From Sycobia sp. Sy_11 (Eukaryota > Arthropoda > Insecta > Hymenoptera > Epichrysomallidae): a DNA stretch of 64,000 nt. The notes beneath the pieces are model-generated. The model made no database searches. It saw only the letters and a list, made by a program, of their open reading frames with translations, and was not told the origin of the DNA. Positions 11,991 through 24,260 of the stretch are shown here, piece after piece. The position numbers and the translations under genes are program-made. The DNA lies in assembly GCA_018907035.1 (NCBI GenBank), contig JACCIC010000022.1:4230001-4294000 (forward strand), written 5' to 3'. Position 1 is the first letter of the stretch, and every line of letters starts with the position of its first letter.

Positions 11991-13369
11991 GATGTTTTCT
12001 GTTGTTTTTTATTTTGAGAATTTAAATGTACAGTTTTATCTCAAAATGTTTTCATTTTCTATACGGTTACTTGGGAAAATATTTCAGATGTTTGTGGATA
12101 TTTGGTCTACTAGAATTTATGTAATATCAATTCCATATTCGATACGTTTGATGGGATTCCATATTAAATTCAACGTTGATAACTTGAATAGGTTATCAAT
12201 AATATCTCTACAATCATTTTGTCATTTTCTACGTCTTTTTTATATTTTAACAAAATTCGATAACTAAATTTATAATAAATTTATAATAAATTTAGAATAT
12301 AATAAAAATAATATATATTATTATAATTTCCATTGCTGTTAGGCTCTCTCTATAATCAACAGCCTCGACTCGGACGATCTACAAATTTACTAATATTTTA
12401 ACTAAATTTCTTTATTGTCCATCATTTTCTATATGAGAAATATAAAAAAAAATTGTAAAAATTTATGTTATTGGAAAGATACGTGCATACACTTTTATTT
12501 TGCATAAATTTGTTGGTTACCAGTTTCATAGAAATAAATAAATGAATTATATCAGATAATATAAAATAATGTAATGACAAGATAACAAGTTTGTCATCGC
12601 GCCCACCAGATTAGCGTCGACATTTAGACGATTTCATGCGGGATTACACGCATAAGGGTTAACAATTATAATATCTTTATTTGTTATCAAGCATAAAATT
12701 TCATTCTGGACTTCAAGTATGTTTTGGATTTACGTGAATTTTAGAGTGCCTGGCAACATTAAACATGAACATAAATCTATTTTTATAGAAATAGTTTTGG
12801 AAATTTTTTATTTCTATAAAAATAATCATCAATGTAAATATTTATATAAAAATTCATGATTCTAAGCAAATCTTCAATTGGAATACATAAATAATTTTAT
12901 AATTAATCATAGATCCTGTGAAAAAAAACATGAGCGTGCATTTGGATGAAACTTTAGAGATAGATTTACTGAAACAGAAAAATGAAACGATTTTCGCTCC
13001 AATAATATGCTAATCTGTATAGTGCAAATAATACGTTTCTTTATTTGTAAATAAAAAAACAAAAGAGAGATTTTATTGAAAAATAGAATGTAAACCGAAA
13101 TGTGAAAAATGCCATTTTCATATTTGATTTTTCTGTTTCGGACAATTAACGGGTAATTATCGTCAACATAATGCATTTTACACTTATCTACCTTTATTCT
13201 TTCAATCGCCTAAATTGTCCAAAATAAATCAAGTAAATAATTATTTACGTATTTCGAGGGTATATTTACTCAAGCTCGTAATTTTTATCTACTAATATTA
13301 ATAACATAAACTTGGATAAAAAGACTTACTTTCAAGCTCTAACACGGTGAAACCACATACATTGCGATG
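11991..13369. other. AT-rich gene-free stretch right of the LINE
   Basis: No coding sequence is recognised. It contains a near-perfect hairpin at 12778-12824 and a sequence ending in CATAAGGGTTAAC near 12650-12662 that could be the outward end of a piggyBac-like element. Confidence 0.5.
12778..12824. repeat. Perfect 16-bp inverted repeat (hairpin)
   Basis: The arms are TATTTTTATAGAAATA (12778-12793) and TATTTCTATAAAAATA (12809-12824), with a 15-nt loop. The arms are AT-rich, so structure is weak, but they are fully complementary. No flanking duplication was seen. Confidence 0.85.
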
Positions 13370-13581
13370 GAAAATTACAGAATTGCCTCGAGAAAGCGAC
13401 TCGACTGGAGCTCGATTAATAACCAAGTCCGCTGAATCGACGATTATGCATACGTAAAGTGGAGGGGGGGCAAGGCCCCCGCGGAGCAACAAACACGTCG
13501 ATGGAAAGCTTCGACATTTACCATACGAGGGGGGGTGGAGGTGATTCTCGCCAACGTCAGTATATGCGCGATAGCTTCACT

Positions 13582-13629
13582 GCATATATATATATGTGTG
13601 TGTGCGCGCGCGCGCGTGTGTATATATAT
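13582..13629. repeat. (TA)(TG)(CG)(TG)(TA) alternating purine-pyrimidine tract
   Basis: The tract is an uninterrupted pyrimidine-purine alternation grading TA to TG to CG and back to TG and TA. Such sequence is prone to Z-DNA. Confidence 0.9.
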
Positions 13630-13997
13630 GACTGGCCCTCGCGAGGTGCCATGAGCGGATTGGCGATTTCGGTCGCGTGAACATATTAGGAGAGAGAGAG
13701 ATAGATTGAGAATGAAGGGGTGGGGGGGGGTGTGTGTGGAGCTGCATGGAGGACAGGCGAACATCCCTGAGGCAGCTCAAATAGAATCTGAATTACGTGG
13801 CAACGGTGCAGAGATGGAGGATATAGAGGCTGTGCTGCAGCTATGTACTGTCTGCGGATAGCTGTCAGGCAGCTTGCCAATTCAGCGAATAGAGAGAAAC
13901 TGTGTGTATACCGGAGCGCGAGGGAAATAGGAAAATACGGGAGTAGTTGCGGGGGCGGCTGCCAGTTGGGCGGACTACTACCCACATACACGCGCGC

Positions 13998-14001
<4 letters not shown>

Positions 14002-14052
<51 letters not shown>
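14002..14052. repeat. (AT)n microsatellite
   Basis: Uninterrupted AT tract inside the GC-rich island. Confidence 0.97.
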
Positions 14053-14054
<2 letters not shown>

Positions 14055-14070
14055 CGAAGAGAAATGATGG

Positions 14071-14073
<3 letters not shown>

Positions 14074-14104
<31 letters not shown>
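14074..14104. repeat. (GA)n microsatellite
   Basis: Uninterrupted GA tract just right of the AT tract. Confidence 0.95.
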
Positions 14105-14108
<4 letters not shown>

Positions 14109-14460
14109 AGGATGATACGCATATATATTCACCTGGCTCGTGTGTATAGTATCGGCTCGCAGAGTCGACGTGCGGAGAGAGAGCGAATATTATGTTTACC
14201 CGTACACACGGCTTCGCGATGCAAATAATCTGGTATTATTGCACTTACTCCTTGTTCCCTGCCCTCCCTCTCGACCCCTCCGCCATCCCTCCCTTCCCGC
14301 CCTCCTGCGTCTCCGTTCCCTTCTCCGGCGTACACTCGCTCCGTTCCTATTAGTTTCAGCCCTCCGGTCCTCGCTACCGGATCCCCCCTCCCTCGCTCCT
14401 CTTCTCGATAAATGCAATATATCTTTGTTAGCTGCACTTAGTTTCTGGAAAACTACGCCC

Positions 14461-16399
14461 GCTATACCGTGCGTATGCAAACTACATATTTATTGTTGCT
14501 TTCAATAAATGCGATGAACTATCGGGCTAACCAATATAGGTCGTACGTACCCGGCAAGAATTTCTATTCGGGATTGAATGATTTTTTTGCAGAATTAAAT
14601 AAAGGGAATATTAAATATGGCCATTGTTGCTGCTGCCCTTCGTTTCGAACACACTGCCCAAACTAGTTTTGAAATGAAAAACCCAGAAAATAAATAGCAA
14701 AACGGCAAATCACGGGGAAATCATAAGAATTATCGTTCAACTATTCACTAACCAACAAACAAACAATTTCGAATATTAAACAAAATATATGAAATAAACG
14801 TTAGTTATGTTAAATATTTATATCTGACGAAAATTCTGTTTCTTATTTTTCATTTTTCTCATTTAAGTCCTGCATAAAAAATATTTAGAACTTTCAATAT
14901 ATGTTTTAGTATAGTTTTACTACACTGAATGATACTTGACGCATTTATCGCGAACAATACAATACTATTAAAAAAAAAGCTATACTGTTCAGGGAATGTC
15001 AAATTATTCAGGTTAAAATTAGCTTCAGGTCAAATTATTCAGGTTAAAATATTGACCGTAACCTAAAAATGAAATTTAATCCCAAAGTTGTAATTCTACA
15101 ATTAGACGATCTCGATTCTACTAAGAATTCTTGTATAAAAACAATTTACCATACCAACGGATATTTTCTGGTGCCTTGACTAAAATGTTCTTTCCAGTAT
15201 TCTGTGCATTTCTGATCGATTTGCGATAATGATTCGCAATCTTCGTTCTCTTTCTTCGCAAATTTTTCGACCATTACATTTCTGAAGAGGCAAGAAATGA
15301 ATTGGATCAGTCACGTTTCAAGCCTCTGCCTTGGTCACGAGTTCGGGCAAGGACGAATGCTGACAAGCTTGGCATTCGAATTCCATCGGATTGTGAATTC
15401 CGCATACTATTCGGAACTCAATCCGGTGACTCTTATTGTAAATCTAAAATAAGGTATTTACTACGTGTTAAATGCTGCCGAGCCAACTTCCTTTTTGATG
15501 CTTTTTCCCCTTAAATATATTATAGTATGATTCAGAATATTAATAAAGAACGAAGATTAATAATTTTTATGATAGAACAAAATTCATAATAAACAAAATT
15601 AATAATTTTTATAGTAGAACGAGTCCAAGAAAATATCGATACTGCTTTAAAAGACCATTGATGTCGAAAAGTGGAACAGCTCAATTCGCCCAACGAAAAG
15701 CCGGATATTTCCGAAACTACAGCATGAAAAGTAAGACTTTTTCACTCGAATTTCTAACTCTACATCGTCCAATTCTTCTCCTGCAGGAACAATTTACACA
15801 TATTTATTGGTCTATATAAGAATTCTTTGAATTCTAATAATGGCTCACATCTGACTTTTCTAATAATTTCTCAATCGATTAAAAGTTTTAGAGCGTTAGA
15901 ATTGGAATTGGATGCAAAATTACGTATTGATTGCGTGCCTTTCAACTCAAATTGATCAACTCTTCTATTCTTGTAAGCGTTAATTGTCGATACTAAATTA
16001 GAAATGTACTAGTTTTTGTTGGGACTGCTCAGTGACAGTTTATTTTGGATTCATCTATATACAATTAATTTACCATAATTCGATTCAGTAATTTAGACTT
16101 CGTATATTTTTTATCATATGTGCAATTCATATTTATATATTTACTGCTAGTAATAAAATTTCAATTAAACGTTTTTTTTAAATCTAAAGCGGCATTTAAT
16201 AAATAAAAGATTTACTTAATTTTGCATCTATGTAAAAAAATCTTTATTTTTTCATTAAATAATATATACTATAAGGTAACAATCAAAGGCAGTACAATAG
16301 TAAATATCTTTCAAAAATTGGCGAATCTAAAATCGATATTGTATAAATATAAGGAAATAAATAACTTTAAATGAGAACAGGTCAAAGTCTAAATCAATA
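14461..16399. other. Gene-free stretch
   Basis: No recognised gene. The open frame at 15302-15514 (70 codons) has balanced composition but no family signature. A 22-bp direct repeat lies at 14998-15050. Confidence 0.45.
14998..15050. repeat. 22-bp direct repeat, two copies
   Basis: The unit starts GTCAAATTATTCAGG and ends TTAAAAT. It occurs at 14998-15019 and again at 15029-15050, separated by 9 bp. Confidence 0.9.
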
Positions 16400-16779
16400 T
16401 TAGGCGCGAATACGATTCGAAATCAAAGATGAGATCCGCTATAAGTCCTCAGAGACAAACGGGGAGAGAGACGCGGAGAAAAGGAGATAGAGAGCTCATT
16501 GGGTTTTCTTCGAGCATCGGCAAAGCGGTGGCGCGGCAATAAGACGAGAATCCATTTCCTCGGAGTAATTCGCGCGGTTGGCGAATGAGCTTTCGCGATC
16601 GTATGTAAATACAACAGGATCTCTCGACTTGTTTTCGCGCGTCGGCGCACACGCGCGCTCGATTACGACTGCGCCTCCTTACACGCCGGATTAAGGAAGC
16701 TGCCGGGACGAGAGTAAAAAACAAAGAAGGCAGACGAGCACGGCGCATATACTTAGCAGGCGACCGAGACAGCGAGGCA

Positions 16780-16808
16780 GACGACGACGACGACGACGAC
16801 GACGACGA
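16780..16808. repeat. (GAC)n trinucleotide repeat
   Basis: About nine to ten uninterrupted GAC units in a CpG-rich setting. Confidence 0.95.
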
Positions 16809-17336
16809 TTTACGGGGGGATGACTCGTCGACTTTGGCGGTAGAGTTTGCAAGATTACGCCGCGCGCCATCATGGATGTTGGTAAATATCCCGCCCCCAA
16901 AAAAGGGAGCTTATATATAGATAGGGGGAGGGGAGGAAGTATATGTACACGTACGCGTGCGCGCATGCATACACACACATACCCGTATACAAAGGGCACT
17001 TTTCCTTCGCGAATCCCGTCCCATACTCCTTTTTGACAACTTCTTTGGTGCGCCTTGCTACGCCTATTCTTTCTCCCTCGCGCTCTCTTCTCGGCCGTTT
17101 CGCTGCTCGCGCGCCAGGCGCGAGCCCATCGTCTTTCATCTCTCCAGCGAGCTCGTTGGCATTCTTTATGATAGGCCGCGCTCTCGGTCGTCTCGGAAGG
17201 ACGACGACGCGACGTTGCTCGAGTCGGGCGATTTCTTAAGCACGGGCGGGCGACAAAAAAAAAAAAAAAAAAAGAAGAAGAGCACATAAAGAATTCGTAA
17301 GTATATACGAAACGCGCGGGGAGAGCAGGCATTTTA

Positions 17337-17338
<2 letters not shown>

Positions 17339-17383
<45 letters not shown>
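17339..17383. repeat. (CT)n microsatellite
   Basis: Uninterrupted CT tract, a polypyrimidine strand. Confidence 0.97.
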
Positions 17384-17386
<3 letters not shown>

Positions 17387-17656
17387 CCCTCGCTATCGAC
17401 CCCTCCTCCTCCCTCACCCTGTGCCGTAACAAAGAATTCTGTCGGCTTTGCATCTTTTCAAAAGATGCCACTTTCGCGCTTTGACGACGCGCGGGAATGG
17501 TAGCCAGGGGGGGAGGGTGTTGGGAGGGCATACGCTCCTCCTTTTTTAAACCTCGCTTTTCCGTCTATCCGGCTTCTTCTCTCCCCGCGGCGAGGAAATT
17601 ATTCTCCTTGTTTGGCGCGCAATGCACTTGCTTTATTCCCCGCTACTCTCCCTATG

Positions 17657-17659
<3 letters not shown>

Positions 17660-17708
<49 letters not shown>
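17660..17708. repeat. (AT)n microsatellite
   Basis: Uninterrupted AT tract at the right edge of the GC-rich block. Confidence 0.97.
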
Positions 17709-17711
<3 letters not shown>

Positions 17712-17970
17712 GGGGTACTTTATATTTTAAAGTTTCAAACATTTAGGGAGCGGTTTATGATTAATCTTCTTTGTTTGCCTTTTTGCCGCCTGCCCGCCCC
17801 TAAACCCTTCTCAATACAGCTCTTAATGGGCGTACGAATGTTCTGCTTCTTTATCTGATATAATAATAGTTGGCATGTATTGTTAATAAAATAATTTTAT
17901 CAAAATTGTGTTAGTTTACTTTTATTCTGCTACAGTTTTATTATAAATCGATAATGCAAGAGCATGTTGA

Positions 17971-18257
17971 ATTAATAAATATTTGCATCGGTCTTACAGT
18001 TTCTATTCAATAATTTATTATACTAATATAATGACAATCAGCTTGCTCTTGTTTACAATCACCCCCGAAGAATCTGAAATAGAAATGACTACAAAAATAA
18101 AATCATATTAGATTAAAAATTAAAAATTATAAAAATAATAAAAATAAATTATATTCCGTGTTAGTAAAAGTCAACTTGACTGCTCCTTCCACCTAAATTT
18201 ACCTTGGATATCGTTCGACGTTTCGAACAGCTCCGATGCGTATTAAGGGATTAAACT
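17971..18257 (-). repeat. Dispersed repeat family A, copy 2
   Basis: Read on the minus strand, this copy opens AGTTTAATCCCTTAATACGC. It then carries CTGTTCGAAACGTCGAACG, AGGAGCAGTCAAGTTGAC, GCAAGCTGATTGTC, ACTGTAAGACCGATGC and AATATTTATTAATT. Order and spacing match copies 1, 3 and 4. No ORF is present. Confidence 0.85.
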
Positions 18258-21029
18258 GATTACTATGTCATTCCTTCTTTCATTTATTTTATAAAACTAT
18301 TAATATTATCGTAGGACGATCCGATAAATTAAGATTAAATTAAACGAGATAAAGAGGAAACTGCAATGTTGAATACGTTAAATATATAATCATAATAGTC
18401 TACTGTATTTATCTAGTTCCTAATTAATAAATAGTTGAAAAAAGATTAAATCTGATTTCTCGTGTCTATTTAGAGTGCTCAAATTATGTGATAAAGATCA
18501 AATTTCATGTACGGAAAATGATGAATTGATGAAGCCTTGTGCACTTAAATCAGTAAACTCAATTTACGCACGGAGCAAAGCGAAGACTTGAATCCACTTG
18601 GCATAATTTAAAAAACTTTATTTTAATAACAAATTTGTTAGTTTCTTTAATCAATTTGCCATGTATACATTTGTTTTCCATCGTCAGTTGTTAAACGATT
18701 GGCAACATACGGTGAAAAATGTTATTCTTAAGTACAGTAAATGCGACTGCTCTCCTGCAGGGCAGTATACCATCTATATCAGAAGCGGACCCAGAAATGG
18801 TTTTCAAGTGAACTATTATCATATTCCTTTGAAAATGATCTAATACTTATTTTCATTTTCTATAGATTATTTGAATTATATTATTATTTTCTATTATTAT
18901 TTTTTTATTATTTGATTATTTGACTGAAAAATTTGAATTTGTATTTATGAAATTTGTATATTTGAATAAGTTATTACAAAAATAAAATATGAATTTATAG
19001 ATGAAAATGTAAAATTTATAAAATGAGCAGGAATTTTCATATTTGAAATTCTGTAGGTACGTAAATATAAAAATGTTTTTTCTCAGTTTCGCTGAGAAAT
19101 TTAATCATTATTAATATTACCGTCGTTTATAATTTACAGAGCTTTTCGCGAAACTACAATGTATAAATTACTTCAGATATAAAAATTCGTACTCATGTTA
19201 TGAATTTTACATTTACATCTAGTAATTGAAATTTTATTTTTAGAAATACTTTTTAGAATAAATACAAATGAAAATTCTACAATTCGACTAAATACACATA
19301 TTGAAAACAAATATTACATCATTTTCGCAGGAATCTAAGTTGCATCTTTATTTAATTTCCACACTGATATCAATGATTATTTTCCGATGAATATTTATTT
19401 TCGAAGAGTTCACTTCAAATAAATCTCAAATTTTCGCACTGCTATACCTTTACGCGTGCGTGATTAAAGAACGACAATAAGTTAAACATTCATCACTCCT
19501 TTTTTCAAGCTCCCTAATAAAATGTTTTTCTCTACCAAATGATGAAGAGAATTAGAGGTTATGGTTAGGTATAGCTTAATGCCATATGTCAGCAGTTTTG
19601 CTAAAATGTCTAGAATCTGCTTTTATAAGAATCCCACTCTCACTGTATTTATAAAAGAAAATGTTTAACCCTTAGAGGGTCAGAAAACGTACACCTGCCT
19701 TATCGCATTTTTGAAACGAAAATAAATGCGTATTTATTTCCATAACTTTTTAAGATCCAGATTATAATTAGAAAGTAGGAATGTCAAAATTCAAGATGGC
19801 TAGTTCAATATGGTTGCCTTTGTTCACTCCTTAACTCCAAAACATAACTTTTGATACACTCAAGGAAAGAGCATTTTTGCGACAGATTTGAGCAACCATA
19901 ACAACACCCTAATATTCTCTCTTCTTTTGTTTCAAATTGTTTTTGGATTCAAAAATTTTCTTATTATTTTCTTATATATATATAAATAATTACAACTATA
20001 TAATAAAGTAGAATATTGTCTTTATTTAAAATAAAATAAAATAAATCGTGCTTTTTTATTTTCAAGTTCAGAACAGAAAAACTCAAAATTTTTCACAGAG
20101 TCCCATTTTCCATTTCATTAGGTCACGTTCTGCCTTTATACTTAAAATATTTATTAACATGTTGAAATATATTTTGATCCCATAATTTCTTTAAAAAATA
20201 ATGAATATGATATGATTGTTTCCTTTACATCTTAATTAAGCATATAATTTAATAAAAAAAGAAATAATATAAAACTATTTTTTCAAATATATTTATTTCT
20301 CTGAATAATACACGTATTTCACTTAAAAACAAAAGTGTTTAACACTTTTGTTCTTTACAGCATTTTCGCTAAGCAATTTCTTTTCGATAATATGAAAAAA
20401 CGCCATTGTCCATCTTTTTCACTCCTAGATCGACAATAATCTTTTTAATGCTTTATGTTAACTTTTTGCGACATTTTTAAGCTTTTTTAAAACCAATTTT
20501 ATGAGGAACTAAGAAATTTCGCTAATGTAAGCAACATTTTCGCCTGCTTAATAATGATGACGATGCGATGTTTTACATATTTTCATAGAAATTCAGCTCC
20601 TTCTTCTATTTTTATCTGATGGAAAATTGTTTAAAAGATCTTTTTGATCTTTCTGAAAAATCTTTTTGAAAATTGTCAATAGTGGAAAGATTGCGGTGTT
20701 ATGATTTTATCCTTAAAAATCATAATATTGCAGCATAGATATATTTCTCTCCCAGTACGGTATAATGTATAAATGAAAAAACAATTTGATTTGATTATTT
20801 AAAGGATGCACCTATAATATCCGAATGTTAACATATCTCATCAACATAAATTTAAATACGGACAGAAATCAATAGTATAATAATTTGTCAACTATAGAGG
20901 TTTTTGAATGAATTTTCATTGCAAAACATTTCTCAACAAAAGCCAAATCTACATCTGAATCCTCCACAACCTGTGCAATTGAATAATAAAATATACAGTA
21001 ACACTCATTCAAAACCTTTTGTTATTGCA
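18258..21029. other. AT-rich gene-free stretch
   Basis: No recognisable gene. It includes a TTAACCCTTAGAGGGTCAG word at 19669-19687 resembling a piggyBac-type end and a perfect 11-bp-arm hairpin near 20334-20358. Short open frames near 18661-18923 and 20904-21104 are low-complexity. Confidence 0.5.
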
Positions 21030-21041
21030 TATGTATGTATG

Positions 21042-21103
<62 letters not shown>
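21030..21103. repeat. (ATGT)n(AT)n microsatellite
   Basis: A short ATGT array passes into a long AT tract. Confidence 0.97.
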
Positions 21104-21104
<1 letters not shown>

Positions 21105-21567
21105 CAAACTCGACGCAGTGAAAACTTCGACCTAACACTCCAGCCTCGGCATTTAGTACATACGCAATTGTTCACGAAAATCTCCAAAACTATTATGTAC
21201 AATCGAGGTTGACTATGGAGAGAAAAAGTATACGTAGTAGAAACAAATGTGCGCTGCAGGTTCAGACGCAAACACTCGCATCGGAAACCCGTAGCGCCCT
21301 TTCCGTGTGCTCGCTTCATCCAACGCGCACATACGTACGTAGATACGTACATACATACGCATTTATATGTATATATAGAAGAACAAATGTACACTGTGCT
21401 GCTTGCACCCCACACGCGGAGCGTTCAACTTGTGCAAAGTCCTCGCTTTCTGAGTTCCTCGCTCTTCTTGGGCTCACGGCTGGCGCGAGCGCGCGCGCAC
21501 ACAATGCACAATAAAAGAGCATTAGTAGATCGCCGCCACGCCCGCGGCCGTCCGGCTTTGTTGAGCT

Positions 21568-21568
<1 letters not shown>

Positions 21569-21607
<39 letters not shown>
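21569..21607. repeat. (CT)n microsatellite
   Basis: Uninterrupted CT tract. Confidence 0.96.
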
Positions 21608-21610
<3 letters not shown>

Positions 21611-21666
21611 ACTCTCTCTGTCTCTACCTCCCTATATGCCACCGACTTTTCTCTTTAGCTTTCTTG

Positions 21667-21667
21667 C

Positions 21668-21736
<69 letters not shown>
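21667..21736. repeat. (CT)n microsatellite
   Basis: Nearly uninterrupted CT tract of about 70 bp. Confidence 0.96.
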
Positions 21737-21739
<3 letters not shown>

Positions 21740-22000
21740 CACAATGGCGCAGCCGTGTGCACTCCACAGGAGTACTCGAAACACCTGGCAAACAAGGAAA
21801 CAATGCAGAACGCCGGCGAGCCCAGGCTCCCGCACACTTCGCCGGGATTTTGCGCATTTAGGGCGCTTCCGCGCATTCTCCCTCTCGCTCTCTCTCTCTC
21901 TCTTTAGGCGTACCAATAAATTATCACCCTTTCCAGGGTTTATTTCCGCGTTCAGATTTCTTTCGCGAGAATTTACATGAACATTAAGGGCGCGCGATAG

Positions 22001-23888
22001 CGCCGAGAGAAACAAATATTATTAATATAAAAAAATTTAATTAAGATGTAGCTTTTTGAATTGATAAAGACGCAGACCTTATCTTACATGAGCATTGATA
22101 ATTGAATACCCAAACATTATTTAGAAAAATAAGGATTGTCAAAAAAAAAAAATAATAAAAGCGACGATGAAAACAAATTGCATATTATGGAACGAAGATA
22201 TGAGAATTTATTAAAAAAATAAAAATGCAAATAAAAAAGTATATTTGGTACGTAATTTTATGTATTATTTATTAGGTCAATCAGAAATCATTAACTTAAA
22301 TTTAATTTAACATATTTTTAAGCCATTTTTAAAGCAAATTAAAATTAACGATAGTAGACTACTTACTTTCAGATATAATGAAACATCAGTTAACTAATTA
22401 ATTACGTCACCACATATAGTAACGATTTAAATGCTTTCGAACATAGAACGAGAGTTAAAAAATGTAATAAGTTAAAAATCATTAAACCAGTAATATTTCC
22501 AATTTACGCTGTTAAGTACTAATAGTACTAAGAAAAATAGTGAACAAATACGTTCATACAATCAAATTTATAGTTTAAATAATAGTATTAAAAGAACAGT
22601 TTTTTCCGATTCCAAAACTCCATAAAACTCTAGCGAGATTAAAAGAAGCGAAGATTCTTTTGAAAAAAAACATACGCAATTTGGTATTGATTTATGTATA
22701 AGCAGTAATCATACGATCGCAAGTACGCTTTTTATTATTTAATTAGTATTGCTAAACTATCTTCAGACTGATTTGACGATGTATCGAATATTATAATACA
22801 TATAGATGACATTTTGAAACGAAACTAGAACGTCATAAAGTGCTTAAACAGGTTCTTAGTCGCATTAATAGTACACGAAAGAACCACGCAACATGGAAAA
22901 TGGTCCTCGATCAAGTGATTTGTGACCGTGGTTTTTGGTAGTTCTTAATATGAAAATCAACAGTTTCAATGAACAGAAAATCCAAAAAATGAAAGTCTTT
23001 ACAAATTATAAATATAAATACATAACTTATGAATATATAATTAATTATGAATACATAACTATTTGAATCATTGAACTGCACGAATGATAATATTAAAACT
23101 TTACCGTATATGAAATTTTTTCGCTATGAGATGAACAATAATTGAGTAAGTTTTTATCTCTTTTATTTGAAATAAATGAATCATTAAATTTTGTTATAGT
23201 CAAATAATAGCTTATATATTTTGCTAGTTTTTAAAGTTTTTTCTTCTAAACAGTTTTAATCTGCATATATACTCTGAGACTATAGCCGCAAATGCAATTA
23301 GACATGTTTTAGCGTGCTCAGCGATTAAAAGTGTGCAAGTATAATATAATATTAAAGGATGACGAGGTTCTTAATACATCTGCCCATGCATCAAAGCTTG
23401 TTCGTGAGCCTTTTACAGCTTTCTGGTCAGGCGCGACATCATATTAATGTCACAATCGTCATATTCATCGGTCATGGCTTCCTAGAGCGTCATTCAACTT
23501 CTCAAGTTGAAAATCTCATAAATTGAACATATTTCGACAACCTCAACAATGCCATTGCAAAATAACTGAAACAGATGGCTAATTATAAATTTGGACTATT
23601 TTAGTTTATATTATAAACAACATTTTATTTTAAGCAACATCGATTTTTATGGAGCTAAAAATCCCCAAGAAACAGATTATTATCAATATTCTTATTGATA
23701 CAAATTCATAGTAATTAAACTATTATAGTATTTTTCAAGCATAAAATCTTTTGTTCGTAGAGCAATTGTAAAAATTAAAAATACGAAAATGTCAGAATAC
23801 TTTTTACTTCTAATTTTGTCGCTAAACTTTTTCTACTACAATAGCAGCGGTGTTAAAACAATGCCTAAGATTTCTCGTTTCTTTCACA
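22001..23888. other. AT-rich gene-free stretch
   Basis: No coding or RNA gene recognised. A less AT-rich segment at about 23350-23520 has no identifiable homology by eye. Confidence 0.5.
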
Positions 23889-24260
23889 ATTGCAGAGGTT
23901 CCGTTCCGCCTTGCTTACACGGAGCGCGGCACGGCCCGTCGAGCACTCGAGGCTCGCAAAGTACTTTTGTTGTAAAGGAGAACACGAAGCCGCGGGGCGT
24001 TCGTGAAGGAGAAAGGGGGGAAAGGGGGGGGGGCTACGCGCCCCTATGCGCTGCATATAGGGCCGGGCAAAATGAACGGAGCGGCGCTCACACTTGGCAA
24101 ATGTAACTCCGAATGGGCTCACGAGAAATGTTTATAATTGGGATTGTCGAACCGCCATAGTTGGATTTTTCGGTAAAACGGGGAGAGTGGGCAGCGCGAG
24201 CGCGTAGCTTTTGAACCAAGCGAGGAAAGGAAACTTTCGCTATTTATGAACTCGATGGCT
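23889..24260. other. GC-rich patch
   Basis: A small CpG-rich block with a poly-G run (about 24014-24030), flanked abruptly by AT-rich DNA. No protein family is recognised in the frames crossing it. Confidence 0.4.

Larger units (their letters stand above)
13370..14460. other. GC-rich island with clustered microsatellites
   Basis: A CpG-rich block contains poly-G runs, a CG/TG alternating tract, TA and GA microsatellites and a pyrimidine-rich stretch at 14250-14405. Overlapping frames on both strands give low-complexity translations with no domain. Regulatory function is possible but unproven. Confidence 0.4.
16400..17610. other. GC-rich CpG island-like block
   Basis: This is a long CpG-rich block with a (GAC)n tract, an A-tract, a long CT tract and a strongly alternating CGTGCGCGCATG stretch near 16953-16967. 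Many frames stay open on both strands, but translations are Arg/Ser-rich and match no family. It is among the longest GC islands here and a candidate promoter or enhancer region. Confidence 0.4.
21110..22000. other. GC-rich island with two long CT tracts
   Basis: CpG-rich DNA with CT microsatellites at 21569-21607 and 21667-21736. The long open frames through it (for example 21249-21980 plus) are runs of Ser-Leu or Arg-Glu made by the microsatellites, so no gene is called. Confidence 0.4.

Noticed and set aside
11991..12267. Continuation of the LINE RT open frame as coding sequence
   Set aside because: The last 90 or so codons are AT-rich, Phe/Ile-rich and show no LINE motifs; the open frame is fortuitous.
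13686..14132. 148-codon minus-strand open frame
   Set aside because: Its translation is runs of Ser-Leu and Tyr-Ile made by CT and TA microsatellites.
16691..17332. 213-codon minus-strand open frame in a GC island
   Set aside because: Arg-rich, low-complexity, overlapping open frames on the other strand; no family resemblance.
21249..21980. 243-codon plus-strand open frame
   Set aside because: It is kept open by long CT tracts (Ser-Leu repeats); no recognisable domain.
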